Positions 56,346 through 64,000 of a stretch of DNA of 64,000 nucleotides are shown piece by piece. The stretch is from NCBI GenBank assembly GCA_026874595.1, contig CM049314.1, positions 2,193,318 to 2,257,317 on the forward strand, in the 5' to 3' direction. The DNA is from Sipunculus nudus (lineage: Eukaryota > Annelida > Sipuncula > Golfingiida > Sipunculidae). The translations under genes were made by a program, and so were the position numbers. Under the pieces are notes generated by a model, which saw nothing but the letters and a program-made list of their open reading frames with translations, made no database searches and was not told the origin of the DNA. Numbering within the stretch: the stretch's first letter is position 1; each line of letters begins with the position of its first letter.

Positions 56346-59300
56346 CCATGTGACATACCTGTCAGACTCAAGGGAGCGGAGGATATGGGGCCTTGACTTA
56401 CAGTAACATACGCTTTCTCACTTGAAACAGTAGCGAATTTTCCGACAGATGGCGCTGCGGTAGTGCCTTTGAAAATTGGTTTGAACTGTCTCTTAATTTA
56501 TGGAGATATAAGGAAAGTGACCCCCGTAGGACACACTTTGCATTATTAGTAACAAATCAAAGCCGCAAACATAATATCCGAGGCATTCCGATAAAAGTCT
56601 AGGGCGACCACCGTCAATGTTCACACACACACACACACACACACATTTACAGTAATATAAAATGTATGCCTATTCTTTTCCCCACAGTATACCAGATATT
56701 TTGTTGATAAAATGACATAATGACTGGAAAAACATTATAAAAAAAAACAAAACAAAAAAAAACCAAAAAATCAGGGATGAATACAGGATCTAATAAAGGG
56801 ATATATAAAAGCGGGAATAAAATCTGACGCCCCAGGCACCCTGCTCTAAATCTGCCCCTGAATAACAGAGAAAATCTGACAAATAAAACTTTAAAGAAGA
56901 ATTAAAAGTATGCTTTTAACTACGAACCTGAAATTTTACCCTCCATGGTGTACCTGGCGTTCTCTATTTTATAATTAAGCATTTGTATGTATGCGCATCC
57001 TCTTGAGGGAAAAGAAAATGTTGGTATGGGACTAAAAGAAAATTTGCTCTTCCAGGGGCCAGTCTTTGGGCGAAGCCCCCCCCCCCCCCCAACCTCTGGA
57101 AGTTCTGATTTTTTACCAATTCTCTGGGTGAAATTTTTTTATATATATATATTTATATATTTTACTTTGTTCATAATGCCGCATCCATTGCAAAGATTCC
57201 AAATTATTTAAGGTCTTATGATCGTCAAACAACCTTGGTTTAATTAAGCATTAGAATTCATATTAAAATGAATTTTAACCACAATGATATATACATATTT
57301 GGAAGTTTTAGAATATCCTCTGAAAGATAAGTTATATATGAGAATTGGTTTACATTATGCTTTGAAGTTTTTAAACTTTAAATAATTTATTTTATATTTT
57401 TAACGCGATATATCTGACATTTGGGACACGTTATGAATGTAAAATGAGTATCACATAGAAGTACATACGAATATCTCCAGCCTTTTTTTTTATGTGTTTT
57501 TATAATCTTTTTTTCTTATGAATTTTTAATAAAAAAATTATGATACAAACAATGCATATTTTTTTAATGATGTATAACTGCTAAACTTAAACAGATATCG
57601 AAATAAAAGAAAAAAAAAACGCATTTTAGATTACATGTCAACTTACCTATATGCAAACTTAAACAAAAACTCTACACGTGGTGGTTTTTGAGAAATATTG
57701 CGCCGAAGACCGAGCCGTCTGTTGAATTGTTGTTTTTTATAGAAAATCGCGAAAAAGGGTTTAGGAAGAGTTATCTCGTTTTCAACGGGAAACAGGAATA
57801 CAGCGTATGAAATGTCATCGCGTTAAAGTAAAAAGAAGTAAGCTTACGGCTCCGATTGGCTGGTCATCGGCAATTGGCTAATGGGCCAACGCGCCGGAAC
57901 ACGCGTCAGGTGGGTAATGACTGGTCAGCAACGATTACTCTAATCACGCTGTGCAAACATTCAAACTGCCAATGTATCCAATGCTCACAATCACACCTGA
58001 ACACGAAATAACTAGCAGCAACATCTGCTCGTAAACCGATATCATCCGAGAATGACGATGCCTATAGATAATCAAATATTGTATAAGCATATTTAGCATA
58101 AATTAAGATATATTTGTTATTAACTTTTAAATGACATATCTTTATACTTTTAAATTGTATCCAGACTTTGGTATAGTTCTAAAATGTAAAAAAAAATCGT
58201 CGAATCCCAAAGCTGATTGACAGCGTTCGGCACAAGATCCGAACAGGCTTTTATGTAATTAACATCGCTATAAGACATCCAGCAGCACGTTATTTTAATA
58301 TTAAAACAAGGGTGAATTTTTCACAAGGTGTCGTATTTACCGCGTAAATGTGAAAGTTTTCAGTGAATGTCGACGCTGTTAGCTGACTTTCACAGAGATA
58401 TACACGGAGACCCGCACGCTTACAGGACAAGCATTAGAGCGTAATAATTGTAAATAAGAAGCGCCGAATGCCAAGCAATGCAATGTTTTATCAGTTTGTA
58501 TTATTCGGCTACATGAAAAGAAATATTTTTAAAACCAGCTTTTGAATATATTCAAACTACATAGACATATTTTATATTAAGCATAAAACAAGACAAGAAA
58601 TTATCATGGGTGAATTTTTTATAAGCCCTAGCAAGGTAAAGTTTACTGAATTAACAAGCGGCAATTCCGTATTTCATGATATAATCTTAACACCGCGACC
58701 TTTACCCGATAAGGATGGCACTGACGTAATTTGGGGCAGTGACACAGGCTTAAAACAAAATTCTACGATCTGCATTGTAGTTGAGGGGTAAGAGTATACG
58801 GGGGAGGTGTTTGCTGTAATTAGTTCCAATTTATTATCAAGTGCTCGTATTAAGGATAAGCACAGTCCAGGCTGATTGACCAGCGGCCTCCTCACGCCTG
58901 TCAATCAAGGTTGTGCCGTGTACCGCCACTAAATAGTTAACCAAAAAACAATTGAACACCCTGTTGGTTCTCGCCGGGCTAACAGCGGTCCTGTATACAT
59001 CCCACGTTGGGTTGACATCTGGATAAAAATTCTTATTTTTCCAGTTGATACAATATTACGCCAGAAAAGTGTTTTCGTGATAAGATAGATAAAAAAAACT
59101 ACTATAAGGTCGGTTTTCACAAAAAAATGTTAATTTTACGATTTTTTTACGATGATTAGACCTTAATGCAATAGTCTGTTTCTCTAGGCTGAGAACTTGA
59201 AACTTGGAAAGAGATACTACTTAAAAGCTAATAATCAGCGATCTGTTGTAACTTTTTACATATTTCTTAAAAAAGGAAAATCCAATATGTATACCGGGTA

Positions 59301-60136
59301 TTAACAGGGTATAGAAAGATAAATGTATCTGTTACACTTTATATAGAGGGCAATTTTGGTAAAATTAGGTAATACGCAATGTATACGCAAAGGTATTTGT
59401 TCAAAACTACAGCATGAACAACTAAGCTTCTATGTTATGATTACATAGCTTCTGACTAATTCAGACTGGGGTATGTGTGTAGCCATGTATGTGTGTATGC
59501 CTCATGAACCCCGTCACATACACACACACACCGTATACTGCCGTACACGGCCACGCTGTGCTGAGCTGTAGAATACATGGAACTGCGGATATGCAAAGTT
59601 CGACAGTCATTTTGCCTTTTTTTAACAATTAGGCTACAGCACCGCACAGTGCTGCAATTGGCAGAGAGTCACAGTGTGGCCTGGCGTTAGGTGTAGCGCG
59701 GCTTTACCTGTTTTCTTTTTGTAATAAGTCACGCAGAATATATAATTAACGAACTGTACATGTATATTCTACTAAGGCTCCCCCATGACTTCAGTATTTG
59801 CCCCGCTTTTAACGACGGTTAGCGCCATCAATCTCCCATCACTGCCACTTGGCAAGGGGTGAGCATACAATGGGAATAAAACTCCTAAAATTGATGAAAA
59901 GTATATGATCAGAACCATATGTTCCGCCATCAATGCGGCATTTCTTTAATGTTTTTACCAATATCAAAGTCTTTAGGTACTCGTCGGATTAAGCCTCTAT
60001 GTTAGGGTACAGGACACAATTTGAAAAGGGTATTGTTGCATAATTTGAGACCATATATAACCTGGAGACACACCTGGCTACGTATTTAAACATGCATAAA
60101 AGAAACTGAAAATGATAATTTCCTCTTTAACGACAG
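56346..60136 (+). other. Intron 1 of copy C, right part
   Basis: 56390-56900 aligns with 24020-24560 and 59170-59760 with 29900-30480 of copy B. The part 56960-59160 has no match in A or B, so it is a further insertion or an ancestral block lost elsewhere. It has a 15-nt C run (57076-57090), CA repeats (56620-56642) and one odd ORF (58606). Confidence 0.45.
58606..58791 (+). CDS. Unassigned short ORF with splice-donor-like end
   Basis: 61 codons of balanced composition in otherwise AT-rich DNA: MGEFFISPSKVKFTELTSG, then TPRPLPDKDGTDVIWG. The frame ends at VEG-stop, where GAGGGGTAAGAG also reads as a 5' splice site. It matches no family I know. It may be a captured exon or a chance ORF. Confidence 0.2.
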   Translation: MGEFFISPSKVKFTELTSGNSVFHDIILTPRPLPDKDGTDVIWGSDTGLKQNSTICIVVEG

Positions 60137-60357
60137 GCTTTTCCGGAGAGGGGGTTGGCCGTTAGGGTATGTAGAGCCCCCTGATGGTGGTTACGGCTGG
60201 GTCATGGTCGCTGCCTCGTTCTTTCTTCAGTTCGTCGCCTTTGGAATAACTTTATCATCAGGTGTTCTCTTCGTTGAATTATTGGATGTCTTCCAAGAGG
60301 GAAAAGGGATAACCGCTTTAACTGGTTCTATTACAACAGGACTATTGTTTGGAACAG
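60137..60357 (+). CDS. MCT copy C exon 2
   Basis: 221 nt, acceptor GACAG, open. PPDGGYGWVMVAASFF signature present. Ends ..GLLFGT like copy A. Confidence 0.83.
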
Positions 60358-60687
60358 GTTTCTGTTATTTTTCTAATAGTTTATGTTGACTTTTCATGCT
60401 GTAATTTTTTTTCTCCTGGTCATCAAAATTAAATAATTTATAATAAATGTAACCTTTATATTAACAAAAAGAAACTACTGACAAAATATTGCATTATCCA
60501 ATACGATGCCATCAGTTATTTAAAATGTGTTATGTTTGCTAATGAGTAGTCAACTTTGTTGTGTTCATATAACTTAGTGTTATTTAAAAAAAAATAATTT
60601 TCACCTTAAAAAAATTGAAACAAATTAAATAACATTTAACCATGAGAGTTTTGTAAAATAATTTTGTGATATTGAACTTTATAACAG

Positions 60688-60831
60688 GGCCTTTCTCGAC
60701 TCTGCTGACATACAGGGTTGGATTCCGAGTGACTGTTTCCTGCGGCGCCCTCTTAGCCACTGCTGGGTGTATAATCAGTGCTTTCGCGACAAGTATCTTT
60801 ATACTTGTGATAAGTAACGGCATCATCTTAG
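60688..60831 (+). CDS. MCT copy C exon 3
   Basis: 144 nt, open, acceptor ATAACAG, donor GTAAGA. Nearly the same protein as copy A exon 3. Confidence 0.83.
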
Positions 60832-61194
60832 GTAAGATGCAATTATACGTTTAGTGACGCTGCGTTTTTCCTCACAAACTAAAAATCTAATTTAAGGCAT
60901 AGAATAATGCCAACAGACCGTTACCTGGACCAGAAGTAATTCCTAGAATAGATGAATTTGTTGTTTACCATATCTTTATTCGATTGCTACACGAAGGTAG
61001 ATATGGTTTTTCTAGCAGTTCTCTCCCCAAACAGAACATATCACATTGTTGTCTGCTTTAGGCTCATTTAGTGTTATAAAGCTTGTGTGTCCTTTAACCA
61101 TGACTATTTTTTCAGGTAGTTAGGATTAGGGGCATAGCCTGTATTCCTCCCCTTTTTCTTTGTATATTTTCTGCCAAATAACAACAGTGGTTTG

Positions 61195-62098
61195 TGTTAT
61201 AGATGTCTGTATTATTGTGAGCTGTTCGCATGTCTCTTTTGTTGTGCGCTGTTGGCATTCTGGTTCGTGTTTGGCTCAAGCCTTGGTGCTGCTACGCTAT
61301 GGCGTTCCTTGTTCTGGCTGGCCGGGTGCGGCCCGCGTGTAAACATAGGTTCATGCTAGTCTGGGGCTTTCTCGCCTGGCCCAGCCGGGCCGGCTCACGT
61401 GTGAACCCTGGTATATAGAAATACAGCGGTGTTGTTCTAGATGTTTCCTGTAACGCGTGGTACTGTGTATCATGTTAGGTTCTTTTCGATTGTTCGTGAA
61501 AAGGAATTTTCTAGAGTTTTTGGGTGAAAGGTTATAAATAGGGGCTATGTTTTAGAGCCGAGAGAGAGGTGAGAGAATATTCCAGCGGACACAGAAGCGT
61601 GAATGTCAGTTTGTGGGACCTATTCCGATAAGTGCGGCAATTATAGATTTTCTTCTGGATTTGTGACGGATCTTATACAGTCTTCAGTTTGCTTTCGGGA
61701 TTATGAACTTCACTTTGGGATTACGGCAGAGAGATTTTGTGAATGAACTGAACTGTTATTTGTATTAACTGTTCATCTGAATTATATGCTTTAAAGGACT
61801 TGTCGCTGTGACATTGGCGGTATCTAGGGACTGTGCACTTTGTTTACTAGGCTGTGTGATTATATTGCTTTGCTGTTATACTGTTGTTGTACTGTGTAAT
61901 TGTTTTGATTTAGTGTATTGTAATGTTAGGGGGTTTTTAAGAATAAATTATAGTTATTTGCTGACAAAAAACACTGACTTCTTTATTCATTCCCCTAGAC
62001 ATTTCACGCCGCCTAGTTTTACAGAATAGGATTTTTTTCCATTACAAAGTTTACGTTCATCACGCATACGTGATCTGATGATATTTGGTTCCGTGACG
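61195..62098 (+). mobile_element. Solo LTR, 904 bp, plus strand
   Basis: Starts TGTTATAGATG and ends GGTTCCGTGACG (CA mutated to CG). TTTG lies directly before (61191-61194) and after (62099-62102): a 4-bp target duplication. The empty site is seen in copy A (5558, AGTGGTTTGAC) and copy B. Homologous to 30973-31835. No internal genes. Confidence 0.8.
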
Positions 62099-62557
62099 TT
62101 TGAATTTTTAAACTTCTGAAACTTTGCAGGGCACAAATCGAAATTGCTGGATATGGAAACTCATAACTTATTATCCAGTGAAGTTCTTGCATGTAAAAAA
62201 ATTCTGCATGTAAACTTCAATTAAAGTCACGGCACCAAAGTTCTGAAATAAAACCGATAAATACATTTTCAAAAATATAAAAACTATTCAGACACGACTA
62301 GTATCGTACTAATTAACGCTGAATAATGCCAATTCGGAACAGAGTGAGTCCTGTCAAATATCTTCATTGATATTTAGGTCATTATGACCTCATTTGCATA
62401 AAAAACAGACTCATGTACAGGGCTCACATAGCAACCAGTGCCAACACATAATTAAAGCCAAAGCTACCACGTCCGTCAAATATGCGTCATAGGCCATGGG
62501 ACACATAAATATGTATCACCATATCTGACCATATCTGTTAATTATACGTGGTTAGAA

Positions 62558-62586
62558 ATAGGGTTAGGGTTAAACCCTAACCCTAT
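62558..62586. repeat. Telomere-like inverted repeat
   Basis: ATAGGGTTAGGGTT, one A, AACCCTAACCCTAT: a perfect 14-base inverted repeat of TTAGGG-type sequence, the metazoan telomere motif, at an interstitial site. Confidence 0.8.
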
Positions 62587-62730
62587 CCAGAGAGGTCGAT
62601 AAAAAATCTCCTTTGAAAACTGATATAAGGTCTCTGTTACCCATATCCGACGAGCTATGGGACTCAGTATGCCCCCCCCCGAATAGTGAAAAATATTTTA
62701 CAAAAGCTGCAGTATCTGAATAACTAATGC
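62587..62730 (-). repeat. Single unit of the ~330-bp array family
   Basis: GTCTCTGTTACCCATATCC, GAGCTATGGG and AGTATCTGAATAACTAATGC match array units in copy A intron 3. Confidence 0.6.
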
Positions 62731-62812
62731 ATTGATCAATAGCTTTTACCTGGGGGTCGGGTCGCATCCCGTGAAAAGTCTGTAGTGAATTTACAGTTTT
62801 GTTTTCCTTCGG

Positions 62813-62817
<5 letters not shown>

Positions 62818-62868
<51 letters not shown>
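62818..62868. repeat. (TA)n microsatellite, unoccupied
   Basis: About 25 TA units followed by CATACTTTTCG, the same flank as 16708 and 35859. No insertion here. Confidence 0.85.
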
Positions 62869-62870
<2 letters not shown>

Positions 62871-62986
62871 TACTTTTCGTTTGTAAGGCATTGCTAACCC
62901 TTTATAGGGGTGATTTACCTAGATTTCTACTATTCTTAAAAATACTTAAGGACATGGTTTTAATCAACCTTTAACTTGTATGACAG

Positions 62987-63784
62987 GTCTTGAATTCGGA
63001 CTGGTCTTTGTTCCAAGTGTGGTTATTGTCGGGTAATACCTCAACACGAGGCGACCTCTGGCTGTTGCTTTGTGTTCTGGGGGTGGTGGAGCCGGGTCAC
63101 TCGCCATGCCACCGATATCGCGGCAGTTGATCCGTCTGTTCGGGTGGCGTGGGGCGTATATGATTTCAGCAGGAATCTGTCTTAACATGTGCGTAGCATC
63201 ATCTTTACTGCGACCAATCAGTATTCAAAAAGAAGATACGGACAACCCCGAGGAAAGCTCTGTGGATAACAGTTCTCCAGACCACGTAAACCATGAAATG
63301 AAGCAGAGGAAGAAAATATTCGATTCATCACAGATCAAAGATTTTTGACAATGGATACTTGTCCTTTGTAACCTTATGTGGAATATCAGTACGTTTATAT
63401 TTCTAACATTGCTACCAGATTATGCCAAAACGTATGGTGTGTCCCGAGATGACGTCCCATGGCTTGTCTCTATGTTTGGGCTATCAAATCTCTTTTCAAA
63501 GATAGTGATCGGATTTGTTCCAAATACTCAAAGCTTCGACCGCCTTTTGATGTTTTCTTTAAGTACGGCAGGAGGTGGATGTGAAATTTATTTGGTGCTC
63601 CTGAAAATTTTATTCGCGACCCTGATGGTTAACGCAGCTTTATACGGGGTCTTTATAGGTATTCAGGTGGCGATTGTGCCTATCGTGCTTACAAGGATGT
63701 TTGGGGTGCAAAAATTAAACAGTGCTTTCGGACTTTTAATGATGGGCAATGGAGTTGGAGCATTAATAGGACCACCAGTCGCTG
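62987..63784 (+). pseudogene. MCT copy C exon 4 with two in-frame stops
   Basis: 798 nt, donor GTACGT. It keeps AVALCSGGGGAGSLAMPP, the conserved Gly-rich TM5 region missing from copy A. TAA at 63034-63036 replaces the Tyr of the YYF motif; TGA at 63346-63348 replaces an Arg codon. Otherwise open to the end. Confidence 0.88.
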
Positions 63785-64000
63785 GTACGTAAATTTAAAC
63801 ATTATTTGATAATAATTGATATCTAATAAAATTCTTCTCACATAAATGTGTACGGAAAACTTTAAACAAATTTGTGAAAAAAAGGAAGCTGAAAAGTGAA
63901 CTATGTTCCTTTACTTTCAACTTTATGAAATGCCACCCGGATATTGTATATATAAGGAATTTAAATAATAATTCTGTCCGATTTTGGAGAAGTATATATG
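63785..64000 (+). other. Start of intron 4, copy C
   Basis: Aligns with intron 4 of copy A from the donor to the window end (GCCACCCGGATATTGT). Exon 5 is expected about 0.6 kb further right. Confidence 0.65.

Larger units (their letters stand above)
47237..63784 (+). pseudogene. MCT copy C: SLC16-type transporter with two stops in exon 4, 3' end off the window
   Basis: Exons 47237-47319, 60137-60357, 60688-60831 and 62987-63784 are in the same phases as copy A; exon 5 would lie beyond 64000. Exons 1-3 are open with good splice sites and keep DGGYGW. Exon 4 is full length and retains the Gly-rich TM5 segment, but has TAA at 63034-63036 and TGA at 63346-63348. Unless both are sequencing errors, only a truncated protein is possible. 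Confidence 0.85.

Overview
The window looks like a marine invertebrate nuclear genome, most likely a bivalve mollusc. The evidence is split genes with GT/AG introns, an AT-rich background, many lineages of retroelements, and dispersed tandem arrays that end in GACG-rich tracts and hairpins of a kind familiar from bivalves. The species call is inference. No bacterial operon, CRISPR array or rRNA gene is present.

The backbone is a tandem triplication of one gene of the monocarboxylate transporter family (SLC16/MCT, a 12-TM major facilitator). Copy A spans 668-18619 and has five exons. Copy B runs from about 22850 to 46325; it keeps exons 2, 3 and 5 but has lost exons 1 and 4. Copy C runs from 47237 past the right end, with exons 1-4 in view. 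Exon lengths and phases agree between copies (exon 2 221 nt, exon 3 144 nt; exon 4 798 nt in C against 763 in A). All three are damaged, each differently. A has a one-base frameshift and a 12-codon in-frame deletion in exon 4. B has a stop, a 2-nt deletion, a lost splice donor, a missing exon 4, and exon 5 split by about 10 kb of inserted DNA. C has two stops in exon 4.

The introns and spacers are crowded with mobile DNA. Intron 3 of A holds a young Ty3/Gypsy LTR retrotransposon (8744-16692, minus strand). Its LTRs are nearly identical, its pol is intact, and its gag begins with an RRM-like domain as in PNMA proteins. The same intron has a Helitron-like insertion (7241-7957) and a Penelope-like 3' fragment. 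The A-B spacer holds a ~278-bp tandem array, a LINE endonuclease fragment and a Gypsy RT fragment. Intron 1 of B has a ~330-bp array, a decayed DIRS-like element (27185-29570) and a solo LTR (30973-31835). The insertion in exon 5 of B carries two ~4.15-kb units with matching inverted termini, each containing decayed minus-strand LINE pieces. Intron 1 of C contains a 7.1-kb L1-like insertion (48907-56028) with a 17-bp target duplication and an internal 180-bp array. Intron 3 of C has a second solo LTR (61195-62098).

Because the three copies are colinear, most insertions can be placed precisely by comparing an occupied intron with an empty one. This gives target duplications for both solo LTRs, the LINE and the Helitron-like element. 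It also shows that one (TA)n microsatellite in intron 3 has been the site of independent insertions in A and B while remaining empty in C.
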